DNA from: Bacillus sp. V3B
GTDB taxonomy: Bacteria > Bacillota > Bacilli > Bacillales > Cytobacillaceae
Reading direction: 5' to 3'
Assembly (NCBI RefSeq): GCF_024494465.1
Contig: NZ_JAETXM010000013.1
Span: forward strand, 1 to 64,000
DNA: 64,000 nt
Shown here: positions 1 to 8,349 of the stretch, one piece after another
Layout: each line of letters opens with the position of its first letter
Position numbering within the stretch: the first letter of the stretch is position 1
The notes under the pieces: generated by a model
Databases searched by the model: none
What the model saw: only the letters and a program-made list of their open reading frames with translations
What the model was told of the DNA's origin: nothing
Made by a program: the position numbers and the translations under genes

Positions 1-45
1 TTGTAGCCACCAAGCGTTCGATATCAAACGATATTTACTTATTCA

Positions 46-546
46 CTATTGAAAAATAACTGAAATAACTTCATCTAATGACATTCCGCTCTCAACTTCA
101 AACATACCAGGACGTAATTTATTTGCTATTCCCCGTTTATCAATTTCTTGTGAAAAAGCAAATGCATCATCAATGATATTGGTCTGCTCAAGCGCTCTCC
201 CAACATCAATACTTGTCATACCTGAAGAAACAGACAACATCGTGTGGTATACAACCTTTTCTTCTGTTTCCTTTTGCTCTTTATTTTCATTATTAGCTGT
301 TTCAGCAGCAGAAAGTTGTTCACTCCACTCTTCTTCTGTATGAATGACATAGCCTTCAGCAGAAAGAAGGGTTTTCATTTCATCTACTGAAACTTTTTCG
401 ATAGTTTCAGTGGTTTCTGTAGACTCTTTCGTCTCTGTGGTATCTATACTCTTTGCTTCACCTGAACCAAAGAAATATACAGCACCGCAAATACTTGCTG
501 CAACGATAAGTCCTCCGGCAAAGCTGCGCATTGAATTAGAGGTCAT
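46..546 (-). CDS. Membrane-anchored protein with MltG/YceG-like C-terminal module
   Basis: A small protein of about 166 residues. One hydrophobic segment near the N-terminus (around residues 8-26) should anchor it in the membrane. A long Thr/Glu/Lys-rich linker follows, then a C-terminal module of about 60 residues with the pattern seen in the LysM-like N-terminal part of MltG/YceG proteins (SSGMTSIDVG, LRPGMFEV, SLDEVISVI). The catalytic half of MltG is absent, so I do not expect transglycosylase activity. I start it at the ATG at 546, which follows a GGGAG ribosome site and overlaps the upstream gene by 11 bases; the reading frame is open further upstream. The pairing suggests cotranscription with the upstream membrane protein. 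The family assignment is inference from pattern only. Confidence 0.6.
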   Translation of the reverse strand: MTSNSMRSFAGGLIVAASICGAVYFFGSGEAKSIDTTETKESTETTETIEKVSVDEMKTLLSAEGYVIHTEEEWSEQLSAAETANNENKEQKETEEKVVYHTMLSVSSGMTSIDVGRALEQTNIIDDAFAFSQEIDKRGIANKLRPGMFEVESGMSLDEVISVIFQ

Positions 547-922
547 TTGCAACTTTACTCCCTTCATCTTTGACCTTAATATAAGGAGTAAGCAACTGCT
601 CCACTTCATACTTTGTTAGCTGTGTTTTCGTAGCAATGCTTTCAAAGGAATACTTACGCTTATACAAATCAAGCACATCACGTAATAAATGTCGGTGTTT
701 AGAAGAGTTTGCCAATAAATTTGCTTCTGTTACAGTAATTTCAGCATCTAGTTCAATATTCCGAATTTGCTGTTGTAGTTTATTCAATTCATCCGTAAAT
801 GTAAAAGAAACCTCTTCTATTTGTTGTTCTACTTTTTTCGATGATTGCTTCGTTTTAATAAACGATAAAATGAGAAGCAAAACTGCTGCACCAAACAAAA
901 TGGCTAATGCCCATTCCATCAC
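536..922 (-). CDS. Membrane-anchored coiled-coil protein, SwrB-like architecture
   Basis: A 128-residue protein with one N-terminal transmembrane helix (residues about 4-22), a Lys/Glu/Gln-rich stretch likely to form a coiled coil (about 28-65), and a C-terminal helix-turn-helix-like end (YSFESIATKTQLTKYEVEQLL). This layout resembles SwrB (YlxL), the swarming motility protein of B. subtilis, whose C-terminus also has an IA...K.EVE.LL pattern. The usual neighbours of swrB (sigD, rpsB) are not seen, so orthology is doubtful. It overlaps the next gene downstream by 11 bases and is probably cotranscribed with it. Confidence 0.6.
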   Translation of the reverse strand: MMEWALAILFGAAVLLLILSFIKTKQSSKKVEQQIEEVSFTFTDELNKLQQQIRNIELDAEITVTEANLLANSSKHRHLLRDVLDLYKRKYSFESIATKTQLTKYEVEQLLTPYIKVKDEGSKVANDL

Positions 923-1039
923 TTGATAATCCTCCCTAACCTAAATCTATTTTTCTTGCATTCTCTTATTATACATTGATCCCTACAAGAATTCGATTTA
1001 AAACGATAAAATACCACAAAAGTCGTGTTTTTATGGCAA

Positions 1040-1245
1040 ATAAAACCTAAAAGAGGAATTCCATTAAATTATCGCCAAGTGCCATTACATCTTTCATCTG
1101 GATTCGCACTTTTCATAAGGTCTGCCTGTAACTACAACAAATTGGATCCTGAGACCCATTGTTTTTTTAATCGCTTGTGCATTTTCCTTACTTCCCCTTC
1201 TTCATTTAAAAGTATTCCATCTAAATCTGTCGCTATGAGCTTCAT
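1040..1245 (-). pseudogene. Decayed Cof-type HAD phosphatase remnant
   Basis: A good ribosome site (GGGGGAGGC) precedes ATG at 1245 and a reading frame starting MKLIATDLDG, the catalytic motif I of Cof-type HAD phosphatases (with I in place of T after DLDG). The frame ends after about 36 codons. In another frame the stretch FVVVTGRPYE (motif II region) is visible, followed by DVMALGDNLM, which matches motif IV (GDNxND) normally found some 150 residues further on. The gene has therefore lost most of its middle and suffered frameshifts. No open frame covers it, so it is dead. Confidence 0.7.
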
Positions 1246-1271
1246 TTTTTTGCCTCCCCCATTCATTGTTG

Positions 1272-1853
1272 TTATTCTTGTCGCTCTTCAAGTATGATTT
1301 GATCGACTAACTTTTCTGCAGCTTTTCGATATAAATTGCTCTGATTTACAAGTGAAGTAATGAGTAAAACATTCTCCAAATAAGCAGTATTTTCATCTTC
1401 TAATTTCTCCACTTCTTCATGTACACCCTTTTCCTTCGCCTGAACATCCTCCTTAAACTGCGCTATATTTTGATCAGCTAGATGGAGATAACTGTTATAA
1501 AAAAGAGCTAAATTAAAATTTCCCTCGGCTACCTTTTTGTTTACTCCATCTAATACAGCCTTAATATCATTAATGGAAAGAGCTCCTTTTAACTGATAAA
1601 TCAGACTAATTAATAAAAGGTGCTCCTTGGAGTATTTCTTATTTTTAATCGGTATAAATAACTTTCCCTTAGCATAATTGTTTACCATTGTTTTTGTTAA
1701 AACTTTTTCATTTTCGTTTCTTTTCATATTCTTATACTTATTTTCAAATAATTGAATGACTTGATCCATATACAAATCTATATCAGGGATATCCTCTAAT
1801 GTTATATTGTTTTCAGGACCAAATTGTCTAATAATACTCTCCATATTTTCCAT
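1272..1853 (-). CDS. DUF1836 family protein
   Basis: A 193-residue protein with the hallmarks of DUF1836: an N-terminal DIPDIDLYMDQVIQLFE motif, LTKTMVNNYAK and a KKYSKEHLLLI stretch (roughly residues 20-90). This N-terminal half resembles a MerR-like winged helix, so a DNA-binding role is likely but not shown. The C-terminal half (about 100-190) is helical and acidic, possibly for dimerisation. The start at 1853 follows AGAGG six bases upstream; a second in-frame ATG lies three codons later. It is transcribed away from the divergent hemolysin III gene. Confidence 0.75.
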   Translation of the reverse strand: MENMESIIRQFGPENNITLEDIPDIDLYMDQVIQLFENKYKNMKRNENEKVLTKTMVNNYAKGKLFIPIKNKKYSKEHLLLISLIYQLKGALSINDIKAVLDGVNKKVAEGNFNLALFYNSYLHLADQNIAQFKEDVQAKEKGVHEEVEKLEDENTAYLENVLLITSLVNQSNLYRKAAEKLVDQIILEERQE

Positions 1854-1985
1854 TCCAAACCTCTATTATCATTTTTTATTCATTTTAACCGAAAACCTTA
1901 TAAAAGTAAACGTTGACTACTTATTATAGTTCATATAATATTATAAGTAGTTATAAAAACTATGTATTGCAATAGGAGGATTAAA

Positions 1986-2633
1986 ATGAATCAATATATT
2001 AGAGAGCCGATTAATGGACTCACACACTTAGCTGGTGCCATTCTTTCTTTTGGCGCATTGCTTGCTATGGTAATCAAAGTTGCACTTTCAAATGGTTCCG
2101 CACTTGCCATTACAGCAGTCATCATTTTTGGAATTAGCATGATCCTATTGTATTCAGCATCGGCCACATATCATATGGTCAAAGCAAAAGATAAAGTCAT
2201 CTCCTTTTTAAGGAAACTAGATCATTCCATGATATTCATACTAATTGCCGGAACTTACACCCCTTTTTGTCTTATCAGCTTAAATGGTGTGACAGGTTGG
2301 ACATTGTTTACGATTATTACAATCATTGCTTTATGCGGGGTTATTTTTAAAATGGTTTGGTTTAATTGTCCTAGATGGTTATCAACAGCTCTCTACATTG
2401 CAATGGGCTGGATGGTCGTCTTTGTTGTTCCACAATTATCTCAAAATATAAATGCTATCGGATTATTTTTGTTAATCCTTGGAGGATTATTCTATACAAT
2501 TGGAGGCATGATTTACGGTGTAAAGCCTAAATTTCTTGAGTTTAAACATTTAGGTTTCCATGAAATTTTTCATATTTTTATACTTCTTGGTAGCTTAGCA
2601 CATTTCTTATCTGTATTTTTATATGTGATTTAG
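1986..2633 (+). CDS. Hemolysin III family membrane protein (YplQ-like)
   Basis: An integral membrane protein of 215 residues with seven predicted helices, of the hemolysin III/PAQR superfamily. Diagnostic features are EPINGLTHLAGA at the N-terminus, the SATYHM motif, the LDHSMIFILIAGTYTPF motif and the C-terminal GFHEIFHIFILLGS, whose His and Asp residues correspond to the metal site of PAQR proteins. The closest B. subtilis relative by length and motif is YplQ. The substrate or true role is unknown; the hemolysin name is historical. I start it at 1986 because AGGAGG lies eight bases upstream. An intrinsic terminator follows. Confidence 0.85.
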   Translation: MNQYIREPINGLTHLAGAILSFGALLAMVIKVALSNGSALAITAVIIFGISMILLYSASATYHMVKAKDKVISFLRKLDHSMIFILIAGTYTPFCLISLNGVTGWTLFTIITIIALCGVIFKMVWFNCPRWLSTALYIAMGWMVVFVVPQLSQNINAIGLFLLILGGLFYTIGGMIYGVKPKFLEFKHLGFHEIFHIFILLGSLAHFLSVFLYVI

Positions 2634-2647
2634 AATGATATTAACTG

Positions 2648-2698
2648 ATACATCCAATAATAAGGGCATTACTCCCTACGAATGTTGGATGTATTTTT
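2648..2698 (+). terminator. Intrinsic terminator after the hemolysin III gene
   Basis: A ten-base perfect stem (ATACATCCAA and its complement, 2648-2657 and 2685-2694) is followed by a run of T. Confidence 0.75.
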
Positions 2699-2905
2699 AA
2701 AAGAACTTGTCCTTATTCGACTCTCTCATACATAGTAATAAAGAAAGAATTCTTTTTTAGTTGGATGGAGTCCGAATGGTAAAAAGTCCAAGCCTTTATA
2801 ACTTGTAGATATGAATAAAACTTTGAAAAAACATAAGAATCTAGAAGATAGGAAGGGAAGAAGGATTTATATGGAGATGTATTTCAGGGATGATTCTAAT
2901 AAACG

Positions 2906-3523
2906 ATGAATAACTCGCTATTAACTTATTTTTATTTACTATTTGGAGCCCTTTTACAAGGATTATCAATGTCATTATTCTTATTTCCACACTCCATCCC
3001 CTCTGGAGGAGCTGCAGGCATAGCGATCTTGTTGAATCATTGGTTCGGTCTATCCCTCGGTTTTTCCTTATGGTTGGCAAATATTGTTTTTTTATTTTTT
3101 GCCTTAAATTATTTTGGGTTTACCTGGACCTTTCGTACGATCATTTCAGTTGGAACGACCTCTACTACGGTTACCATCTTGACCTCTCAAGTTTCTCTTC
3201 CGCATGTACATATCTTTCTAGATATTTTGGGAGGTAGCATTCTATTTGGGATTGGGGTAGGCTTACTCATTCGAATGGGTGCTTCAAGTGGTGGGATGGT
3301 TATTCCAGCATTGATGATTGCCTCTTATAAAAATTGGAGTCCTGGGAAAGTCATGATGGGAATTAATTTTTTCATTTTCTTATTAACCTCCCTTGTTATC
3401 GATTATAAAATTGTTGTATATGCGATTATTTGTCAATTTGTCTCAACCACTATCATTGATTTTATTTATCATTTTAAGTTTCAAACAATAAGTATACTAT
3501 CCTCTAGCTGGCGAAGAAGGTGA
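2906..3523 (+). CDS. YitT family membrane protein
   Basis: A 205-residue membrane protein with about six helices. It matches the YitT/DUF161 family through the SIPSGGAAGIAILLNHWFG motif (residues about 30-48), GGSILFGIGVGLLIRMGASSGG, and the helix ending VIDYKIVVYAIICQFVST. Most YitT proteins carry an extra cytoplasmic DUF2179 domain of about 80 residues; it is absent here, so this is the short form. The function is unknown. The ribosome site (AGGGA) is weak and somewhat far from the ATG at 2906. It stands alone between two non-coding stretches. Confidence 0.75.
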   Translation: MNNSLLTYFYLLFGALLQGLSMSLFLFPHSIPSGGAAGIAILLNHWFGLSLGFSLWLANIVFLFFALNYFGFTWTFRTIISVGTTSTTVTILTSQVSLPHVHIFLDILGGSILFGIGVGLLIRMGASSGGMVIPALMIASYKNWSPGKVMMGINFFIFLLTSLVIDYKIVVYAIICQFVSTTIIDFIYHFKFQTISILSSSWRRR

Positions 3524-3652
3524 GAAATTCCTAATCATAGGATCTACTCACCTTTTTCTTATGAAAAATAGGTCATTGACCTTGTATAAACTAACACTCA
3601 CATTCAAACAATAATAGCGGATTTATATTCTAACAGTCAGGGGTGTACTTAA

Positions 3653-4897
3653 TTGTCAAAGCAAAAACATAAAGGCATGACCATTGTGGCAATTGGATCC
3701 ATTCCACTTATTCTTGTCTTAGGAAATTCAATGTTAATCCCCATTCTTCCGAAAATGAAAGCAGAACTGGATATATCTCAATTTCAGACTAGCTTAATTA
3801 TTTCTGTATTTTCCATTTCTGCTGCGATCATGATTCCGCTATTAGGTTATTTATCTGACCGGTTTTCTCGAAAAGCAGTCGTGATCCCTGCTCTTATTTT
3901 ATATGGAGCCGGTGGGATTTTGGCAGGTGCTGCAGCTGCTTGGTTTTCCAATGCCTATACATGGATTATTGCAGGAAGGGTTATGCAGGGTATTGGTGCT
4001 GCAGGAACTACATCAATGGCGATGGCTCTATCAGGGGATTTATTTAAAGGAGGAGAACAGAGCAAGGTTTTAGGATTAGTTGAGGCATCGAATGGCTTTG
4101 GAAAGGTCATTAGCCCAATTATAGGATCTTTATTAGCCCTAATTTTCTGGTATGCAGCATTTTTTGCTTTTCCCATTTTTTGTCTTGTTTCCATCCTTTT
4201 AACCATCTTTTTTATCAAGGAAAAGAAAAAGAAAAAAGAGCCTCCTTCTTTGGGTAAATATGTAAAAGGTCTCATATCTGTTTTTAAAACAGAAGGACGT
4301 TGGCTATTTGTTGCTTATTTAGCAGGGGCTACATGTTTATTTACTTTATTTGGGATCTTATTTTATATTTCGGATATTCTCGAAAAAGATTATCAAATTG
4401 ATGGTATATTAAAAGGAAGTATTTTGGCGATCCCCCTATTATTTATGACAACGACATCCTATATAACTGGAAGTAAAATTGGGAAAAATATGAAACTCAT
4501 GAAAAAGTTAATTATATTAGGATTATTGCTTATGACCATTTCTTTTTCATCACTGATTTTTTTTACAAAATTAGTTCCTTTTTTTGCCGTACTAGCCTTT
4601 AGCAGTATTGGAACAGGTCTTGCTCTACCATGTATTAATAGCTTTATTACAGGTTCTGTTTCAGCAGGACAAAGAGGGTTCGTGACTTCCCTATATGGGT
4701 CTGTTCGCTTTTTAGGCGTTGCCATCGGGCCACCTGTTTACGGTGCATTAATGGCATGGTCACGCACAGGCATGTTTTTATCAACTGCTGGTTTGACCTT
4801 GTTTGTTGGATTTTTGTGCCTAGTGTTTATTCATGTAAGCAAAAAAGAACCTTCAAAAGACAGTGACACACTGTTTGAAAAATTGCAGTTTACTTAA
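3653..4897 (+). CDS. MFS transporter, drug-exporter type (12 TM)
   Basis: A 414-residue major facilitator protein. It has twelve predicted helices in two halves with a basic cytoplasmic loop in the middle ([10 protein letters not shown], around residue 193). The signature between helices 2 and 3 is [12 protein letters not shown] (residues about 64-75), and the helix 5 motif is near [14 protein letters not shown]. This is typical of drug:H+ antiporters of the Bmr/NorA kind; the substrate cannot be read from sequence. The start is TTG at 3653, behind an AGGGG site. It is followed 14 bases later by a small soluble protein gene with its own GGAG site, so the two are likely one operon. Confidence 0.8.
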   Translation: MSKQKHKGMTIVAIGSIPLILVLGNSMLIPILPKMKAELDISQFQTSLIISVFSISAAIMIPLLGYLSDRFSRKAVVIPALILYGAGGILAGAAAAWFSNAYTWIIAGRVMQGIGAAGTTSMAMALSGDLFKGGEQSKVLGLVEASNGFGKVISPIIGSLLALIFWYAAFFAFPIFCLVSILLTIFFIKEKKKKKEPPSLGKYVKGLISVFKTEGRWLFVAYLAGATCLFTLFGILFYISDILEKDYQIDGILKGSILAIPLLFMTTTSYITGSKIGKNMKLMKKLIILGLLLMTISFSSLIFFTKLVPFFAVLAFSSIGTGLALPCINSFITGSVSAGQRGFVTSLYGSVRFLGVAIGPPVYGALMAWSRTGMFLSTAGLTLFVGFLCLVFIHVSKKEPSKDSDTLFEKLQFT

Positions 4898-4911
4898 AGG
4901 AGTAGATCGAT

Positions 4912-5199
4912 TTGCAAATTTATTTTTCACCTGAGGTCATAACCCCAGAGTTTCAAGTATTAAATGTAGTGGATTCTGATAGTAAGGCTGTTGGAAATGT
5001 TGCGTTTTTATTTGACGAAAAAAAACTTTATGTATATGGGATATTAGAGGAAGAAGGCGTAAGTGCTGATTTTAAAGACTTAGTCACTCCCTATATAAAA
5101 GGGTTAGCAAAAGCAAAGCCAGGTTTAGATATTTTTTCTTGCCTATACGTAGGTTGTAAAAAAATAAATCTGAAAGAAGAAGAAAAAGAAAAAAAGTAG
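4912..5199 (+). CDS. Small hypothetical protein downstream of MFS transporter
   Basis: A 95-residue soluble protein, not recognised. It starts with TTG at 4912, nine bases after an AAAGGAG ribosome site that sits right at the stop of the transporter gene, so translation is likely coupled. The body is mixed alpha/beta with two Cys near the C-terminus (FSCLYVGCKK) and a highly basic, Lys/Glu-rich tail. A tie to the exporter is inferred only from position. Confidence 0.65.
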   Translation: MQIYFSPEVITPEFQVLNVVDSDSKAVGNVAFLFDEKKLYVYGILEEEGVSADFKDLVTPYIKGLAKAKPGLDIFSCLYVGCKKINLKEEEKEKK

Positions 5200-5253
5200 A
5201 GCTATAATTATTCCTATCGCCCTATTCCATCTTAATTATCATGAAGGTAATGC

Positions 5254-5285
5254 AAGTCCAGCTAGTAAATGCTGGGCTTTTCTTT
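5254..5285 (+). terminator. Intrinsic terminator of the MFS operon
   Basis: AGTCCAGC pairs with GCTGGGCT (one G-T pair) across an eight-base loop and is followed by a T-rich stretch. Confidence 0.7.
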
Positions 5286-5529
5286 ATGTTTAGCCATAGG
5301 TATGCTTAAAAAGATGGATTAATTGGAGACAAAGAATGATTAATCTTGAAGGTAAAATTGGTATAAACAACGGATTGGACTTCAACATTGTTTTCTCGTT
5401 TATAACAACAAATGATCCTCTACAACAAAAATTCCAGAATCAAGTATGATTTTTCTTCTTAATGTCTATTATGGAGATAGCCTAATAGAAATAAAAGAAA
5501 ATATGAACTGGTTATTTTTGAGGTGAATT
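5286..5529 (+). other. Intergenic stretch with a doubtful 37-codon ORF
   Basis: This gap upstream of the spoVAF-type gene holds one short frame at 5336-5449 (starts MINLEGKIGINNG) behind a GGAG seven bases upstream. I recognise nothing in it, and it has no support beyond the ribosome site. The rest should hold the promoter of the germination gene, but I see no convincing forespore sigma-factor boxes. Confidence 0.25.
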
Positions 5530-7011
5530 ATGGAAAAAGCAGAAGAAAAAGAAAAAGCAATGGATAAAGAAAAAGTAAAAACCAGTATAGAAAAAAATGT
5601 GGCCTATTTGCGTGAAGAATTGGGTGTTGGCAAAAGTTTTGATGTTATTCATTTGGATGTTGAATATGCCGAAAAGAAAATAGCTCTGTTTCTCGTAGAT
5701 GGTTTAGTAAAAGATGATATCCTCCATCTCTTAATGAAGTTTTTAGCAAACGTAAAGAAAGAAGAGCTCGAGAAGGATGTATTAAAAAGTCTCCTTAAAA
5801 CATACATCCCTTATGTTGAAATCGATACAACAGATGATTTAAATAAAGTTGTTGATACCGTATTGTCGGGTCCGACAGCTTTTGTCGTAGATGGTATTGA
5901 TGAAGTCATTTTAATTGATGCACGGACATACCCTGTCCGGGGACCAGAAGAACCGGATACAGAGAGGGTTGTCAGAGGCTCTAGAGATGGCTTTGTCGAA
6001 ACCATCGTCTTTAATACCGCTTTAACTAGGAGAAGAGTAAGAGACCGTACACTAAGAATGGAATTCATGCAGCTTGGCCGTCGTTCAAAAACGGATATTG
6101 TTATTTCTTATATTGAGGATATTGCAGACCTTTCAATGATAAAAGAACTAAAAGAAAAACTATCCAAGATCGACACGGACGGTCTGCCGATGGCCGACAA
6201 AACTATCGAGGAATACATTTCCGGAAGCTTTTGGAATCCTTTTCCGGTTGTTAGATATACTGAACGTCCTGATACTGTGGCAACCCACCTATTTGAAGGG
6301 CATGTAATCATTTTTGTTGATGGTTCGCCATCTGCCATGATTACACCTGTAACTTTTTGGCATCACCTGCAGCACGCTGAAGAGTATCGGAACAAACCAT
6401 TAACTGGAACTTACCTTAAATTTGTTCGTTATATGGCAGTCTTTGCTTCCATTTTTCTAATGCCTCTGTGGTTTTTGTTTAATCTTGAACCTGATCTTTT
6501 GCCCAACCAGTTCGATTTTATCGGTCCGAATACAGAAGGACAAGTCCCTTTGCTCGTACAGTTCTTATTAATTGAAGTTGGATTGGACATGCTGCGAATG
6601 GCAGCTATTCATACACCCACTTCGCTTGCAACAGCCCTAGGTCTTGTTGCAGCGTTAATGATTGGTCAGGTTGCTGTTGAGGTCGGACTGTTTACCAATG
6701 AAGTCATCTTATACTTTTCGATTGCAGCAATAGGTACGTTCGCTACACCAAGTTATGAATTAAGCTTAGCAAATCGGCTGATTCGTATTGCTCTTTTACT
6801 ATCAACTGCCTTATTCCACACATATGGTTATGTTATTGGCGTTGTATTGTTTATTATCATGTTAGCCCGGATACAATCTTTCGGGGTCCCGTATTTGTGG
6901 CCGCTGATTCCGTTTAATCCCCGTGCATTTCGTGATGCTTTGATACGTGCACCGATTCCATTAAAAAATCGGCGCCCACGTATTCTAAATCCGCAAGATC
7001 CTGATCGGTAA
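5530..7011 (+). CDS. spoVAF: GerA-family spore germination protein, SpoVAF type
   Basis: A 493-residue protein of the GerA A-subunit family, the exact length of B. subtilis SpoVAF. The N-terminal half (to about residue 290) is the soluble domain, with the family motifs GFVETIVFNTALTRRR and the EGHVIIFVDGSPSA turn. The C-terminal half carries about five to six helices, including TPTSLATALGLV, and ends in PFNPRAFRDALIRAPIP then a basic tail typical of SpoVAF rather than GerAA. In B. subtilis SpoVAF works with YqhR (FigP) in the spore inner membrane to amplify germination ion release. Here it stands alone, without spoVA genes upstream. The ribosome site is GAGGTG. A plain GerA A-subunit orphan is the alternative. 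Confidence 0.75.
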   Translation: MEKAEEKEKAMDKEKVKTSIEKNVAYLREELGVGKSFDVIHLDVEYAEKKIALFLVDGLVKDDILHLLMKFLANVKKEELEKDVLKSLLKTYIPYVEIDTTDDLNKVVDTVLSGPTAFVVDGIDEVILIDARTYPVRGPEEPDTERVVRGSRDGFVETIVFNTALTRRRVRDRTLRMEFMQLGRRSKTDIVISYIEDIADLSMIKELKEKLSKIDTDGLPMADKTIEEYISGSFWNPFPVVRYTERPDTVATHLFEGHVIIFVDGSPSAMITPVTFWHHLQHAEEYRNKPLTGTYLKFVRYMAVFASIFLMPLWFLFNLEPDLLPNQFDFIGPNTEGQVPLLVQFLLIEVGLDMLRMAAIHTPTSLATALGLVAALMIGQVAVEVGLFTNEVILYFSIAAIGTFATPSYELSLANRLIRIALLLSTALFHTYGYVIGVVLFIIMLARIQSFGVPYLWPLIPFNPRAFRDALIRAPIPLKNRRPRILNPQDPDR

Positions 7012-7015
7012 GATC

Positions 7016-7038
7016 AAGCGCCAAAAGGCGCTTTTTTT
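7016..7038 (+). terminator. Intrinsic terminator after spoVAF-type gene
   Basis: AAGCGCC and GGCGCTT pair around an AAAA loop and run into seven T. Confidence 0.9.
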
Positions 7039-7086
7039 ATGCACGAAACAATTTTACGCTCATCCCCCTTTAAACTTCCTTATATT

Positions 7087-7362
7087 TTAATTGCTTTTTA
7101 CGCCGTAGATGATGCATGCTACCCCGCCAAAGATCCACATTAACTTTGTATAAGATACTTTTTCGGAAATTCCCAATAAACCAATGGAAGTAGTAATAAT
7201 TAATATCAGAGGACCGATAACAGCAAGAGAGCTATTCACGACAAGGGCTTTTTCAACATCATTATATTTTAAAATCAAAAAAGCAACAAAAATTTCTATG
7301 CTACCTGAAAGGATTCGTAATAACGCCATTCCCATAATAGCTTTTTCAAATAATTGAAACAT
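7087..7362 (-). CDS. yqhV: YqhV family small membrane protein (DUF2619)
   Basis: A 91-residue protein with three predicted helices. It matches B. subtilis YqhV closely in length and pattern: MALLRILSGSIEI, then the middle motif ALVVNSSLAVIGPLILIIT and the C-terminal SYTKLMWIFGGV. YqhV lies by the spoIIIA sporulation operon in B. subtilis but has no proven function; here it is separate from those genes. It is convergent with the spoVAF-type gene, and the AGGAGG-like site (AGGAGGGAC) is upstream of the ATG. Confidence 0.8.
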   Translation of the reverse strand: MFQLFEKAIMGMALLRILSGSIEIFVAFLILKYNDVEKALVVNSSLAVIGPLILIITTSIGLLGISEKVSYTKLMWIFGGVACIIYGVKSN

Positions 7363-7584
7363 TATGAACTGTCCCTCCTAAACATTTTGCTGTCTTAAAT
7401 ATATGCACTAAATGGTTCAAGAAGGACAAGTTATTTATATTTCTATAAAAAAACAAAAATACAAATGAAAGAAGGGTAAAAGCAAATACTAGAAATCGTC
7501 ATTTAAAAAGAGAGTAGTCACCGGAGTAAGTATGGGCCCCAGCCCCACCCTATGGCAATAGCATCTAAATCATCTAGACTTTCT

Positions 7585-7809
7585 TTATGCGAGTTGTGGG
7601 AGGGACATTAAGAGAAACCGTTTCAGCTTTTGTATTACTTCACTCTTATTCTGCAAGAGATAAATGAATGAATCATTCTTTGGAATTAGTTAAGCAAGCA
7701 GTAAGTAATGGTTTTAAAAAGATAAAAGTAAAATCAATAGGGAATATCTTCTAAAGCCTCCGTTTGATAATGTAAATTTGTTGACTGATTAAGAGTATAT
7801 TTTTTATTA
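7585..7809 (+). pseudogene. Remnant of an enolase-superfamily (MenC/muconate cycloisomerase-like) gene
   Basis: No open frame exists in the 440 bases between yqhV and the phosphatase gene, but protein-like pieces are visible in successive frames. One reads VVGGTLRETVSAFVLLHSYS, another HSLELVKQAVSNGFKKIKVK, and a third LKPPFDNVNLLTD. These match, in order, the LGG-R..V.vy, LE..K.av..GfK.iKvK (catalytic Lys) and l..D positions of the enolase superfamily. At least two frameshifts and several stops separate them. Whether the parent was MenC or a muconate cycloisomerase-type enzyme cannot be decided. Confidence 0.45.
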
Positions 7810-8349
7810 GTTCATTCTAGGATTCAATGATAATGTGAGATATTCATTGTTTCTGAAGCTCACTTTATTCATATTGTTTATATGACCATATTGTGAATAC
7901 GAAATTATGGCCCTGATCCACGAACCATGTCCAAATACTAATATATTGGCTGATTCCTTATATTTATCTAAAAACAAAATAATTCGTTCTTCTAAATCAT
8001 TAATGCTCTCCCCTAAAACTAATTCTATTGGATTTTCTATCCAAACCTCTCCATATGTTTCCATAAGCTTTTCCTTTGGAAGACCTTCATATGGACCAAA
8101 GTCCAATTCGTCTAACAAATGTTCTGTTTCAGCTTGATAACCATATAGCTGTGCTGTCTGATGAGTACGTTTTAGGGTACTAGCCAAAGTAAAATCAAAT
8201 GGAGAATCTTTTACAAGGAGCTTCTGGTTATAGGCAATCTCTCTTGCAACAATATCTGTAATAGGAGAAATTCCGATATCTCGTTTTCCTTGTAGCCAAG
8301 TTTTTTTGTTCCACTCCGTTGGGAGATGTCTTATGAGAGTAAGTTGCAT
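7807..8349 (-). CDS. Histidine phosphatase family protein
   Basis: A 180-residue member of the phosphoglycerate mutase-like histidine phosphatases. The N-terminal catalytic motif is RHLPTEWN (residues 7-14) instead of the usual RHG.T.WN, the second arginine region is STLKRTHQTA (about 57-66), and the second catalytic His is in FGHGSWIRAI. The acid residue is likely within LDELDFGPYEG. It overlaps the phosphosulfolactate synthase gene by 19 bases, so the two are translationally coupled. From this I infer that it may dephosphorylate 2-phosphosulfolactate, the step done by ComB elsewhere; that is a guess from context. Confidence 0.8.
   Translation of the reverse strand: MQLTLIRHLPTEWNKKTWLQGKRDIGISPITDIVAREIAYNQKLLVKDSPFDFTLASTLKRTHQTAQLYGYQAETEHLLDELDFGPYEGLPKEKLMETYGEVWIENPIELVLGESINDLEERIILFLDKYKESANILVFGHGSWIRAIISYSQYGHINNMNKVSFRNNEYLTLSLNPRMN

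Noticed and set aside
1025-1297. Plus-strand 90-codon frame
   Set aside because: It is the shadow of the HAD relic on the other strand and has no ribosome site.
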